Source: Paenibacillus sp. FSL R5-0490 (GTDB lineage Bacteria > Bacillota > Bacilli > Bacillales > Cytobacillaceae). From it: DNA of 64,000 nucleotides. Shown in pieces: positions 51,887 through 60,757 of the stretch. The stretch spans positions 1 through 64,000 of the forward strand of contig NZ_MRTQ01000008.1 of assembly GCF_001956215.1 (NCBI RefSeq), given 5' to 3'. The notes beneath the pieces are model-generated. The model did no database searches. It worked only from the letters and a program-made list of their open reading frames with translations, and had not been told where the DNA came from. Within the stretch, counting starts at the first letter, position 1. Each line of letters opens with the position of its first letter. The translations under genes and the position numbers were made by a program.

Positions 51887-53785
51887 TCACAAACTATTTA
51901 TTTTTCGCCAGAGGGTCGTCCTGCCGATTCCCAGGATCTTTGCTGCTTCTGTTTTATTCCCGTTTACCTGCTTCAGCACGTTCAGAATATACTCTTTCTC
52001 AAAGCTTTGAAGCTTCGTCTCTGAATCAAATTCTTCACTATCGCTATGTTGGTTCAGCTCATGCAATTTGGTAAAGTCTTTCCCGCCTGCTGCTAAAACT
52101 GTTTCTGCATCTATCATACTTTCAGGGGAAAGAATCATCGCCCGTTCAACAATGTTCCTTAGCTGGCGTATATTTCCAGGCCAATCATAGCTTTGCAGAA
52201 TTCTCATAGCCTCAGCAGTGAAACCCTTACTATTTCTCCGGATTCCCGGTTCCAATTCTTTTAAGAAGAAATCGCATAATAAAGGAATATCAGGAATGCG
52301 CTCACGCAATGAAGGAATCGGGATATCAAGGATATTAAGGCGATAATACAAATCAGCTCTAAAGCTTCCTTCTTCTACCATTTTTTCAAAGTTCCGGTTC
52401 GAAGCAGCGACCACCCGAATATTAATGGGGATGACCCTTTCATCTCCCAGCCGCATCACTTCTCCTTCCTGCAGAACCCTGAGCAGCTGGGCCTGAAGGG
52501 ATTCAGCAAGTTCGCCGATTTCATCGAGGAAAATGGTTCCCTGATGAGCCAATTCAAATAATCCAGTTTTTCCGCCCTTTTTCGCTCCAGTAAAGGCTCC
52601 TTCGACATAGCCGAATAACTCGCTTTCGAGAAGATTCTCTGGAATAGCCGCACAGTTCACTGCTACAAATGGCCCTTCCGACCGCTTGCTGAAGCTATGG
52701 ATCAGATGAGCGAACACTTCTTTTCCCACGCCTGTTTCACCCGTCAGGAGAATAGTAGAATCCACCTGTGAATATTTCTTCACCTTTTGAATCGCTTTTT
52801 GATACATCTCACTTTCCCCGACAATATTATGAAGACTGTATTTCGTTACATGGCCGCGGTGAAGGAGCTTTTTGCGGATTTCCTGCTCCTGCTGCTGAAG
52901 CTTGTGGACCGCCTGAAACGTACAAACTGCCCCAAACACCTTTTGCTCGTGCTTAATGGGTATTCGATTGGCAACCACTTTCACACCATTGGAATCCTGG
53001 ATGCGGTTCAGCTCTTCCTTCCCGGTCGAAAGAACCTTTTTCATTTGTGAATTTACGAGAATATCATCAATCTGCTTACCGATAACCGAATCATAAGGAA
53101 GGTTCAAGATGCTGTAGACAGAAGGATTGCATACAGTAATAATCCCTTGTTCATCCACAGCAATTACACCATCCGCAATAAAATCAAGAATTGCCTGGAG
53201 TTCTTTGGTTCGTTTCAGTTCAGTGCGCCTCACATCAATCAGGCTTCTAGCTTCATGAATCGCCTGGATGACCGATTCAACTCCAGACGTTAATATCACC
53301 GTTTTAATCGAATCTGTTTTGACTTTGTTTGTAAAAATACTTTTGCCGATCAGTACATCTATTTCTTTTTTGCCGAGAGCCTCCACCGCTTCCTCGGCTT
53401 CTTCAGGTGCAGCAACGCTATGCTTTTCAATCGAAATGCCCAGCACAGATTCGATTGTTTCAATGCCCTGCAGAACATCCCGGGTGTCAGCTATTCCAAT
53501 CCTCTGTCCCAATTTTTGTGCATCTTTGATCGTACGGAGCAGATCGTATCCGGTTATGGGGATCTGCACCACAGGTATGCTAAGGTCGGACTCAATGAGC
53601 TTTAATCCCATTGTTCCTCTGCTGATAATCACTTCTGTGCCGGATTTTTCAAATTCTTTGGCAGCTGCAATAGCATTTCGGAAGCTCACTTTTCTTACAG
53701 CGACATCTTCTCCTGTCTTTTTCGCAGCTTCCATTGAGACTTGTATCAGTGCATCAAGGGGGGTCAGAATGGCTATTTCGGACAT
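51887..53785 (-). CDS. PrpR-type sigma-54-dependent transcriptional activator
   Basis: A 632-residue enhancer-binding protein. Residues 1-190 are a PrpR_N sensor (VIISRGTMGLKLI, VQIPITGYDLLRTI), about 200-310 a PAS domain (DGVIAVDEQGIITVCNPS), about 325-555 the AAA+ domain with Walker A GETGVGKE, the GAFTGA loop that contacts sigma-54, and Walker B GTIFLDEIGEL, and the last 45 residues a Fis-type helix-turn-helix (NKTEAAKILGIGRTTLW). It lies between the aminotransferase/aconitase-like genes and glcDF. GAGGTG precedes ATG 53785. Confidence 0.93.
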   Translation of the reverse strand: MSEIAILTPLDALIQVSMEAAKKTGEDVAVRKVSFRNAIAAAKEFEKSGTEVIISRGTMGLKLIESDLSIPVVQIPITGYDLLRTIKDAQKLGQRIGIADTRDVLQGIETIESVLGISIEKHSVAAPEEAEEAVEALGKKEIDVLIGKSIFTNKVKTDSIKTVILTSGVESVIQAIHEARSLIDVRRTELKRTKELQAILDFIADGVIAVDEQGIITVCNPSVYSILNLPYDSVIGKQIDDILVNSQMKKVLSTGKEELNRIQDSNGVKVVANRIPIKHEQKVFGAVCTFQAVHKLQQQEQEIRKKLLHRGHVTKYSLHNIVGESEMYQKAIQKVKKYSQVDSTILLTGETGVGKEVFAHLIHSFSKRSEGPFVAVNCAAIPENLLESELFGYVEGAFTGAKKGGKTGLFELAHQGTIFLDEIGELAESLQAQLLRVLQEGEVMRLGDERVIPINIRVVAASNRNFEKMVEEGSFRADLYYRLNILDIPIPSLRERIPDIPLLCDFFLKELEPGIRRNSKGFTAEAMRILQSYDWPGNIRQLRNIVERAMILSPESMIDAETVLAAGGKDFTKLHELNQHSDSEEFDSETKLQSFEKEYILNVLKQVNGNKTEAAKILGIGRTTLWRKINSL

Positions 53786-53906
53786 CACTTCACCTCATTC
53801 TCCTTTTCTCTTGGACAAGTTTTATAATTATATTAAATTAATCTTACCAGATGCCAAGGAAAATTTCGGTAAGTTTTCTTAATAGTCAGTCTATTTTTTA
53901 GGCAGC

Positions 53907-54605
53907 TTACATCTTAATAGCGTCTGACTTTATTTTTATCACGCTTTCAACCTGGCCAAAGGGGCCCCCTGGTGAACAAATCCCTATTGCCGTGCCGGAG
54001 AGCTGAAAAAAATAGGACAGCTCCTTAAGATCGCCTGCTTTCAGCTGTTCCAGAACCTTTCCACCCAAAATCACTGCACTTCCTATTAAACTGTCATCAA
54101 AAATATTCACCAGATATTTGCAAAGCTTTTTACCGTTTACTTTTCCGCTTAATGCTCCGCTTATCTCAATATAAACTGATTCAGGTATGAACATAGTTAA
54201 TGACCCGGTTGCCAGGCAAGCCGCCATTGAATCCGGAGAGATGACGACGGGAATGGCCCCTCTTACACCCAAACATTTCATGTCCTCTTCTATCCCTGCA
54301 AAGACCATTCCATTCAGCGGCTTATTTTCTGCCCGAAAATGCTGGGGCAAATCACAATCTATTACTCTTATTCCTTTTTCTTTACAGAATTGACGGATTT
54401 CCTCATCTTCTGCCTTCCCATGAGAAAAGAGAATTCTGGCTGCATTTTTTACATTTTTGAAGCCCAGCCTGTTAAATGCTTTTATGACATTACGTGAACT
54501 TTGACCGCTGACGAATACACAATCTGGTGTCAAATGGATCTGATCCCCAGGAGTAACTGAAGGCAGGTTTGCCAGGTCGGCGAGTCGTTTTTCAAGGATG
54601 TTCAC
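53907..54605 (-). CDS. aconitase/LeuC-like N-terminal-domain protein lacking catalytic residues
   Basis: About 232 residues aligning by eye with the N-terminal part of LeuC/aconitase proteins: GDQIHLTPDCVFVSGQSS against the usual GDxVxxxxDxVMxHDxT, then FCKEKGIRVIDCD, an AACLATGSLTMFIPESVYIE block and SGKVNGKKLCKYLV. The catalytic DH of the usual DHxxP motif is SH here, the GADSHT motif is absent, and the protein stops before the Cys residues of the Fe-S cluster. It therefore cannot be a normal hydro-lyase. It may bind a carboxylate or partner protein. GTG 54605 or 54614 is the start. It sits between an aminotransferase and the activator. Confidence 0.6.
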   Translation of the reverse strand: MNILEKRLADLANLPSVTPGDQIHLTPDCVFVSGQSSRNVIKAFNRLGFKNVKNAARILFSHGKAEDEEIRQFCKEKGIRVIDCDLPQHFRAENKPLNGMVFAGIEEDMKCLGVRGAIPVVISPDSMAACLATGSLTMFIPESVYIEISGALSGKVNGKKLCKYLVNIFDDSLIGSAVILGGKVLEQLKAGDLKELSYFFQLSGTAIGICSPGGPFGQVESVIKIKSDAIKM

Positions 54606-54634
54606 CGGGATCACATCTCCTTAGGATCAGGAAT

Positions 54635-55801
54635 TTAACAATATGGATTTTCAAGCCAATGCCGCTGAGCTGCGGAAACTCCTGCACCCAACTCCACTTC
54701 GTGTCCGCTTTTCTTTAAAGCAAGCTCCATCGCAGCAAACATTTTCAGCATATCAGCAGCATCTGTATAACCCATATGGCCCAGGCGCAGAATCTGATTC
54801 TTCACCTTACCAAGACCGCCTCCCAATGCGATATGAAATTCTTCCCGCATCATCCTTCTGAATTCATCGGCATTTTTTAATTTTACAGCTGTCAGGGTTG
54901 GGCTTGCTGCCGAATCATCCACCAGCAATTCAAGACCTAATGCCCGGACACCCGCTCTGGTCATATCCCGAAGTGCAGCATGCCTTTTGTATTCAGCTTC
55001 TATTCCTCCGCTTTTTTCTATCATATTGCAGGCTTCAAGAAGCCCGCATACAAGTGATATATTCGGTGTATATGGTGTGCCGGCCCCTGATTCCAATCCT
55101 TTTTTATAGAGCTTGAGGTCAAAGTAAAAGGATGGGCACTGGTGCTTATTCACAGTGTTCCAGGCTTTTTCACTCAACGTGATTAATGCAAGGCCAGGCG
55201 GCAGCATTAACGCTTTCTGTCCTCCAGTTGCCACCATATCAATGCCCCACTCGTCCATATATAGAGGTGTGCCGACGATCGAACTGACTGCATCCACGAG
55301 GAAAATGGCATCCGTTTCTTTTACAACGGCCGCTATCTCTTTAATATTGTTTATGGCAGAAGTGGATGTTTCACAGTGTGTTGCAAAAACCGCCTTCGCT
55401 TCAGGGTTTTGCTTTAATGCTTTTCTCACATCATCCGGATCGACAATATTCCCCCATTCCGCATCAACACGGACGGTTTTGCAGCCAATATGGTCGGTAA
55501 TCCCCTGAAGATATTCGCCAAAATAGCCCACTACGCAAAGGATGATCGTATCATTAGGGCCAACCGTGTTAATAATTGCTGTTTCAAGAGCAGAAGCTCC
55601 GCTCGAGGTAAGCGGGATCACCAGGTTTTCAGTCTGGAATATCATTTTGGACTTTTCAGTGGTTTCAAGGAGCACATCCTGGAAGGCCGGATTCCGGTAA
55701 TCCATCATGGGATGATCGAAACTTCTCAGCATGGCACGCTGTATTTCTTTCGGAACCTGTACGGGCCCAGGCAATCTTAAATCTAATTTCTCTTCAAACA
55801 T
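54635..55801 (-). CDS. class V aminotransferase, alanine-glyoxylate / serine-pyruvate type
   Basis: A 388-residue PLP enzyme. LRLPGPVQVPKEIQRAM at the N-terminus, SSGASALETAIINTV near residues 66-80, FLVDAVSSIVGTPLYMDEWGIDM near 167-189 and the PLP lysine in ATGGQKALMLPPGLA near 190-204. Related to PucG/AGAT, which convert glyoxylate to glycine. Paired with glycolate-type oxidase genes downstream, it suggests disposal of glyoxylate or another 2-oxo acid. AGGGGAGG precedes the ATG. First gene of a sigma-54 operon. Confidence 0.88.
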   Translation of the reverse strand: MFEEKLDLRLPGPVQVPKEIQRAMLRSFDHPMMDYRNPAFQDVLLETTEKSKMIFQTENLVIPLTSSGASALETAIINTVGPNDTIILCVVGYFGEYLQGITDHIGCKTVRVDAEWGNIVDPDDVRKALKQNPEAKAVFATHCETSTSAINNIKEIAAVVKETDAIFLVDAVSSIVGTPLYMDEWGIDMVATGGQKALMLPPGLALITLSEKAWNTVNKHQCPSFYFDLKLYKKGLESGAGTPYTPNISLVCGLLEACNMIEKSGGIEAEYKRHAALRDMTRAGVRALGLELLVDDSAASPTLTAVKLKNADEFRRMMREEFHIALGGGLGKVKNQILRLGHMGYTDAADMLKMFAAMELALKKSGHEVELGAGVSAAQRHWLENPYC

Positions 55802-55852
55802 AGCTTCCTCCCCTTTGTGCTTCTTCTTTCATTTTTGCTTAGTGATTTATGG

Positions 55853-55869
55853 TGCAATTATTGTGCCAA
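55853..55869 (-). promoter_or_regulatory. sigma-54 (SigL) promoter of the aminotransferase operon
   Basis: Minus strand TTGGCACAATAATTGCA matches YTGGCAC-N5-TTGCW. It is 52-68 bp before the aminotransferase start, with an expected start near 55841. Confidence 0.9.
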
Positions 55870-55912
55870 TGTGGAATGCCCTTTGTACCAGGGCTTGATG
55901 TGTTTGAGGATT

Positions 55913-55958
55913 GTTTCAGTGTTTCGTTTTGGAACGATATGGAACAGTTTGGTGAAAC
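55913..55958. promoter_or_regulatory. activator sites (UAS) upstream of the aminotransferase promoter
   Basis: GTTTCGTTTTGGAACG (55921-55936) and further GTTTC (55913-55917) and GAAAC (55953-55957) elements lie about 75-115 bp upstream of the expected start. They share the GTTTC/GAAAC dyad with the tctC promoter region. Confidence 0.55.
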
Positions 55959-56089
55959 AGGAGGGGTTTGAAAACAGCGGTAGGATGGTTTTGTTTGTAT
56001 AAAAGTGAGAATAGTGCGGGTATATCGACCTTTTTCCTCGGTTGCTCCGGTTTTAAGATTCATATTATTAGGCTTTAAAACAACAAAAG

Positions 56090-56125
56090 ACAGCCCCGTT
56101 CTTTCGAACAGGCTGCCTTTTTAAC
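56090..56125. terminator. terminator of the IDEAL-domain gene
   Basis: GGCAGCC/GGGCTGT and GTTC/GAAC arms form a hairpin with A-rich and T-rich flanks on both sides, just after the small gene. Confidence 0.75.
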
Positions 56126-56145
56126 ATTAGTATTATTTGCTTTGC

Positions 56146-56337
56146 TTAAGAGATTTTCTTTAATTCATCCGTAAGGCGCATAAATTCTTTTTGGTTTCGG
56201 CTAGTGAGAGCTTCATCAATTTTTTCGCGAAGCTTTTCTATTCGGTATTCCTTAAGAGCTTGATTTAGGACTTGTTCTGCTAACAATGACACGTTTTCCT
56301 CAGACTGTTGCGGCGAGTTAAGTAGACGTTTTTCCAT
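56146..56337 (-). CDS. IDEAL domain protein
   Basis: A 63-residue helical protein with the IDEAL motif in EKLREKIDEALTSRNQKEFM near residues 34-53. Such short domains occur in Firmicutes proteins, including some regulators; the role is unknown. ATG 56337 is preferred over TTG 56343 because AAGGGG then has proper spacing. Single gene with its own terminator. Confidence 0.75.
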   Translation of the reverse strand: MEKRLLNSPQQSEENVSLLAEQVLNQALKEYRIEKLREKIDEALTSRNQKEFMRLTDELKKIS

Positions 56338-56475
56338 TTGCAATCAACCCCTTGACCTTTTTTCTATTGTAACAGAAGTTTTCAGATTATTCAAATCATT
56401 ATTTGCTGGAAATTTTGTTAGCAGCTGCTAAGCTTGTTAAATACAATGTACCCGATTAAGCGATAATTTAAACAA

Positions 56476-57516
56476 CTAATAGGAAAACATCCCCTCCACC
56501 ACTCTTCCGTTCCGCCCTTTTGTGGTCTTTGCCTGTGACAGCGAATTAAGAATCGCTTCCTCCGCAGCCTCGGCCGCACCTTGAAAAAGCTGATTCATGA
56601 TGGGGTGATCATCTTTGATAAAATGGGCAGTTTCGATCATATTGCTGCTTCCATGAAGGGTTTTGTTAGCGGTGGAAAAAGCGATAACGATGTCGCCGCT
56701 GCCGTTGCTGAAATGGCTTCCTGCCCGTCCGAGGCCTATGCCGCATCTCTTCGCGAGCCTTTTTAGCTGTCTGTCACTGACAGGTGCGTCTGTAGCCAGG
56801 ATAATCATAATTGAACCATCAGGCGTGTCCTTTGTTTTCTGCGGAATTTCTGACAGTCCGTATTTAATGAACGGAAATTCGTCTTTATTGCCGAAGTTCG
56901 TGACTACCAGACATCCGATTTTGTATTCATTTGTGCTTTGTTCCACGGTGATTACCCGTGAAGAAGCACCCACGCCCCCTTTATACCCAAAACACACCAT
57001 GCCTGTACCAGCTCCGACCGCACCTTCTTCCACTTTTACCGGCTTGGCATTTTGAATGGCTGCTATTGCATGTTCCGGTTTTACAGAGAGTGTTCGGATG
57101 GAATTCAAATATCCGTCATTGCATTCTCCTGTGATGATATTAACGGTTCCGGTTGTGTCTCCAATTTCCGGTGTGGTTTTTAGCAGGTATTCCAGCGTTC
57201 CCTGTGTGACTGACGGCACTCCGAATGTATTGGTCAGCATAATCGGAGATTCAATCACACCCAGTTCTTCCACCTGCACCAGACCCGTCGTTTTACCAAA
57301 GCCATTGATGACATAGGAGGCTGCCGGGACTTTTTCACGAAAAAGATTTCCTCCATGCGGCAAAACGGCAGTTACGCCCGTACAGACATATTGGTCATCA
57401 TCCAGAGGATAGTCCAGAGTGATGTGGCCTGCCATGACTCCATCTATATCTGTAATGCAATTCTTTTTTCCAGGTCTCAGTGTTCCAATTGTTACTCCTC
57501 TTTCTCTAATCTTCAT
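56476..57516 (-). CDS. P1 family peptidase (DmpA-like aminopeptidase/esterase)
   Basis: A 346-residue N-terminal-nucleophile hydrolase precursor (DmpA/BapA). The start contains GKKNCITDIDGVMAGHITL; VRTLSVKPEHA and the VEEGAVGAGTGMVCFGYKGG block precede the usual self-cleavage site GxSS, visible as GGVGASSRVI near residue 181 (GA-S), which frees the catalytic Ser. GSHFSNGSGDIVIAFSTAN near 290-308 is also typical. Releases N-terminal residues from peptides or D-amino acid esters. AAGGAG precedes ATG; divergent from an MFS gene. Confidence 0.9.
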   Translation of the reverse strand: MKIRERGVTIGTLRPGKKNCITDIDGVMAGHITLDYPLDDDQYVCTGVTAVLPHGGNLFREKVPAASYVINGFGKTTGLVQVEELGVIESPIMLTNTFGVPSVTQGTLEYLLKTTPEIGDTTGTVNIITGECNDGYLNSIRTLSVKPEHAIAAIQNAKPVKVEEGAVGAGTGMVCFGYKGGVGASSRVITVEQSTNEYKIGCLVVTNFGNKDEFPFIKYGLSEIPQKTKDTPDGSIMIILATDAPVSDRQLKRLAKRCGIGLGRAGSHFSNGSGDIVIAFSTANKTLHGSSNMIETAHFIKDDHPIMNQLFQGAAEAAEEAILNSLSQAKTTKGRNGRVVEGMFSY

Positions 57517-57614
57517 CTGGCCGCTCCTTAAAATAGAATTTCCATTTGTTTTCCTTTATAATAGAAAAATATTTAGATTACCTAATCATTTTACAGCATT
57601 GTGGGAGGAATTAT

Positions 57615-58799
57615 ATGGCTGATACTTTATCAGGAGAAGCAAAAAAACAGACTGCCGGTTCCGAAAAGATATGGTCAAGGGATTTTGTTCTGATCTTGAT
57701 GTCCAACTTTTTTATTTTTCTCGGATTTCAAATGACATTGCCCACTATCCCTCTTTTTGTGGAAAAATTGGGCGGGAATGACCAGCTGATCGGGATAGTG
57801 GTCGGGATCTTTACATTTTCGGCTCTGCTATTGCGTCCTTATGCAGGGCATACGCTGGAGACCAAAGGCAGGCGCTTTGTCTATTTAACAGGCCTGGCAA
57901 TTTTCGTGCTCTCGGTTGGGTCATTTGGTTTTATTAATAGTTTAATCTTCTTATTTGTTTTAAGGATTATCCAGGGATTTGGCTGGGGTTTCTCAACTAC
58001 AGCCTCGGGAACCATTGCCACTGATTTAATTCCTGCAAAGCGGCGGGGAGAAGGTATGGGATACTTCGGGCTTTCCGGGAACATTGCCCTGGCATTCGGC
58101 CCCACCCTCGGACTGGCGCTCGCCGGAGTCATCTCTTTCAAACTCTTATTCTTAATTTGTGCCCTGCTGGGTTTAGCCGCACTGGTGTTGTCATCGAGGA
58201 TCAACTACAAGCAGGCTGAAAAACAAAGTGTGCCCCAGAAGCGCTGGGACATCTATGAAAAGAGTGCTTTAAGGCCTTCGTTTCTTTTATTTTTCATCAC
58301 CGTCACCTTCGGGGGCATCGCATCATTTCTTCCTATATATTCAGCCCAAAAAGGAATCGGCGGCATCCACTGGTACTTCCTGCTGTTTGCCATAGCCTTG
58401 ATGCTTTCCCGGACTTTTGCCGGCAGATTATATGACCAAAGGGGGCACCAGGCTATATTTTTACCAGGAGCGGTGCTGATTTTGGCAGCCATGTTCCTGC
58501 TGGCGTGGCTTCCGAGCAGCATGATTATGTATATAGCTGCGATTCTTTATGGTCTCGGATTCGGATCAGTCCAGCCCGCCCTTCAGGCCTGGTCTGTAAA
58601 AGAAGCGCCCGCCAATCGGCGTGGGATGGCCAATGCTACGTTCTTTTCCTTCTTTGACCTTGGAGTAGGGATTGGCGCCATCGTGTTTGGGCAAATCGCT
58701 TATTTGTTTGGGTACAGCACGATTTATTTGACAGCAGCCGGCTCGGTTGTGATTTCAATTCTTTTGTATATCTGGATTCTGCTTACAAAACGCGGTTAA
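57615..58799 (+). CDS. MFS transporter
   Basis: A 394-residue, 12-helix major facilitator. RPYAGHTLETKGRRFVYL near residues 74-91 is the loop 2-3 signature; GFGWGFSTTASGTIATDLIPAKRRGEGMGYFGLSGNIALAFGP, in order, spans helices 4-5. Related to YfkF/YttB-like efflux proteins. Substrate unknown. ATG 57615 follows GGAGGAATTAT; the frame is open 23 codons further upstream without a site. A terminator follows. Confidence 0.88.
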   Translation: MADTLSGEAKKQTAGSEKIWSRDFVLILMSNFFIFLGFQMTLPTIPLFVEKLGGNDQLIGIVVGIFTFSALLLRPYAGHTLETKGRRFVYLTGLAIFVLSVGSFGFINSLIFLFVLRIIQGFGWGFSTTASGTIATDLIPAKRRGEGMGYFGLSGNIALAFGPTLGLALAGVISFKLLFLICALLGLAALVLSSRINYKQAEKQSVPQKRWDIYEKSALRPSFLLFFITVTFGGIASFLPIYSAQKGIGGIHWYFLLFAIALMLSRTFAGRLYDQRGHQAIFLPGAVLILAAMFLLAWLPSSMIMYIAAILYGLGFGSVQPALQAWSVKEAPANRRGMANATFFSFFDLGVGIGAIVFGQIAYLFGYSTIYLTAAGSVVISILLYIWILLTKRG

Positions 58800-58802
58800 T
58801 GA

Positions 58803-58847
58803 GAAAGACGATTTTCCCAGGGCGATGGGGAAAATCGTCTTTTTATT
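58803..58847 (+). terminator. terminator of the MFS gene
   Basis: AAGACGATTTTCCC pairs perfectly with GGGAAAATCGTCTT across a short loop, followed by TTTATTTTT. Confidence 0.92.
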
Positions 58848-58871
58848 TTTGGTGAGTTTTCAGGTGGTGCG

Positions 58872-59103
58872 GTGTGTTCGGACTTTGAGCTTGTGATTTT
58901 CACACTCTGTGCCTGAAGTTGGCCTGGGTTCAGACTCTGGCGCACTTTTTCTGCTTTCTGTGTCTGAAGTCGGCCTTGGTTCTGACTCTGGCGCCCCTTT
59001 TTCTGCTTTTTGTGTCCGAAGTTGAACCGGGTTCTGACGCTGGCACGCTTCTTTCTGCTTGCAGTGTCCGAAGTTGGCCCAGGGTTCAGACTCTGACTTT
59101 CCC
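58872..59103. repeat. 52-bp tandem repeat array B
   Basis: Units start at 58909, 58960, 59012 and 59064 (spacings 51, 52, 52), with a decayed unit at 58872-58908. Each has GTGTCCGAAGTTG (or GTGTCTGAAGT), then GGTTCNGACTCTGNC and a T/C-rich linker CTTTTTCTGCTTT. This is the same unit and period as the array at 7461-7747, 51 kb away, in the same orientation and also between convergent genes. Confidence 0.9.
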
Positions 59104-59107
59104 CCTT

Positions 59108-59893
59108 CTATAAAGCTTTCACCATCCCGCCATCGACTAAAATGGAGCTTCCGGTCACGTAGCTGCTGGCATCAGATGCAAGGAAGGTGACCATGTTCGC
59201 AAATTCTTCCGGGGTTCCGTATCTGCCCAGCGGAATTTTGCTTTTGGCTCTTTCTGCGACTTCTTCTTTGGTGATATTTTGCCGGTCCGCGTTATGCTGA
59301 TCCAGATAATCAACCCGGTCAGTCGCAATTCTTCCCGGAGCTACTGTATTGATTAAGATATTATAATCTGCCAATTCCTCTGAGAGTGTTTTGGTCAGTC
59401 CGACAATTCCAAGGCGGAATGTATTGGATAAGAGCAGGCCCGGTATCGGCTGCTTAATGCTTGATGATGCTATATTAATGATCCTGCCGCCATTTTTCTT
59501 TAATTCAGGGAGTGCCTCGCGTATCAGTCTGACATGGCTTAATAGATTTAGCTGAAACGCTTTTTCCCAGTCTTCATCTGTCAGGTTTTCGAACGTTCCC
59601 CCGGGAGGACCTCCGGCATTATTGATTAAAATATCAATTCCCCCAAGTGTTTCAGCTGTATGCTGAATCAAGTTTTTAATATCCTCAGGGTTTGTGACAT
59701 CTGCACGGTAATACTCAACATCGGCATTAAATTGTTGACGGAATTCATCTTGAACGCTCTTTAGTTTTGCTTCGTCCCTGCTTGTTATCATGACCTTGGT
59801 GCCTTCTTTTGCAAGCTGTGCTGCAATGGCTTTTCCGAGGCCCTGGCTTGAAGCCACGACAAGCGCTTTTTTATTTTTCAGGTTTAAATCCAT
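59108..59893 (-). CDS. short-chain dehydrogenase-like protein without the YxxxK motif
   Basis: A 261-residue SDR fold: ASSQGLGKAIAAQLAKEG (NAD site, residues 14-31), INNAGGPPGG near 90, NIASSSIKQP near 140 with Ser kept. The catalytic Tyr-x-x-x-Lys position reads LLLSNTFRLGIVGLTKTLS, so Tyr and Lys are missing. A known subgroup of 3-oxoacyl-ACP-reductase-like SDRs has this change. Activity is uncertain. AGGAGG precedes the ATG. It runs with the methyltransferase gene upstream (12-bp gap). Confidence 0.88.
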   Translation of the reverse strand: MDLNLKNKKALVVASSQGLGKAIAAQLAKEGTKVMITSRDEAKLKSVQDEFRQQFNADVEYYRADVTNPEDIKNLIQHTAETLGGIDILINNAGGPPGGTFENLTDEDWEKAFQLNLLSHVRLIREALPELKKNGGRIINIASSSIKQPIPGLLLSNTFRLGIVGLTKTLSEELADYNILINTVAPGRIATDRVDYLDQHNADRQNITKEEVAERAKSKIPLGRYGTPEEFANMVTFLASDASSYVTGSSILVDGGMVKAL

Positions 59894-59905
59894 GATCGTT
59901 TCCTC

Positions 59906-60679
59906 CTATTGTTTTAAGCAAAGTGCCATCCATTCATCCACTTTAAAGGATTGAACCTTGCCTTCTTGAAGTTCAATTTGAAAATAATCCGCAGCAGCCT
60001 GATCAGCCTGCAGAATATACTCTTCGACTGCCTTAATCTGTTCTTCACTTTCAGCTGTCCGCCTTACCCAGTACGGGAATTCGAAGGTTTTCTTCCTGCT
60101 TTTCGTGTTCGTTTCATTTAGTCCCGAAGCAGCAAACAGCTTTCTCCATTCTGCCGTTGACAAACACCGGTAATGGCTGTCATCCCGCAATTTCTCAACA
60201 GTGTTCATATAATCAGCCAGCTCTTTTTCATCCGGTGAAACATTATCAACTAACAGAAAGCTGCCGCCTGGCTTTAAAACTCGGGCACCTTCGGCAACGA
60301 ACTTTTCCGGATGAGGAAAATGGTGGGGCGCAATCCGGCACGTGACAGCATCAAAGGTCTCATCCAAAAAGGGCAGAGCTTCCGCATCTGCAACGATATA
60401 CCAGATATTTTTATAGCTTTCCAGATGGCGTGCGGTATTCGCCAGCATCGCTTTTGTCAAATCAGCTGCGAAGACCTGGGAAACATAGGATGCCAGACTT
60501 TTGGCCACATGCCCGCCGCCTGTAGCAATATCCAGCACCACCCAATCCTTCTGCGGATTCAGCGTTTGAACGAGCTGATTTAATTCAGCCGCATCTCCAT
60601 GAATTTTGCTTGTCACATATTTTTCTGCGTTTTTACCGAATGTATTTTGTACCTTTTTCTTTATCTCTTCCTTTTCCAT
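59906..60679 (-). CDS. class I SAM-dependent methyltransferase (UbiE/YcgJ-like)
   Basis: A 257-residue methyltransferase. VLDIATGGGHVAKSLA near residues 48-63 is motif I, FAADLTKAML holds the acidic ribose-binding residue, VADAEALPFLDETFD near 98-112 and VLKPGGSFLLVDN near 137-149 are motifs II/III. Substrate unknown. It lies 12 bp before the atypical SDR, so the two may share a pathway. Confidence 0.85.
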   Translation of the reverse strand: MEKEEIKKKVQNTFGKNAEKYVTSKIHGDAAELNQLVQTLNPQKDWVVLDIATGGGHVAKSLASYVSQVFAADLTKAMLANTARHLESYKNIWYIVADAEALPFLDETFDAVTCRIAPHHFPHPEKFVAEGARVLKPGGSFLLVDNVSPDEKELADYMNTVEKLRDDSHYRCLSTAEWRKLFAASGLNETNTKSRKKTFEFPYWVRRTAESEEQIKAVEEYILQADQAAADYFQIELQEGKVQSFKVDEWMALCLKQ

Positions 60680-60757
60680 ATGTAATCACCACCATTAAAA
60701 ATTCACCTATACTATTTAGTTTCTATACAAATCCCTATAATCCTGTCAGATTAATAG

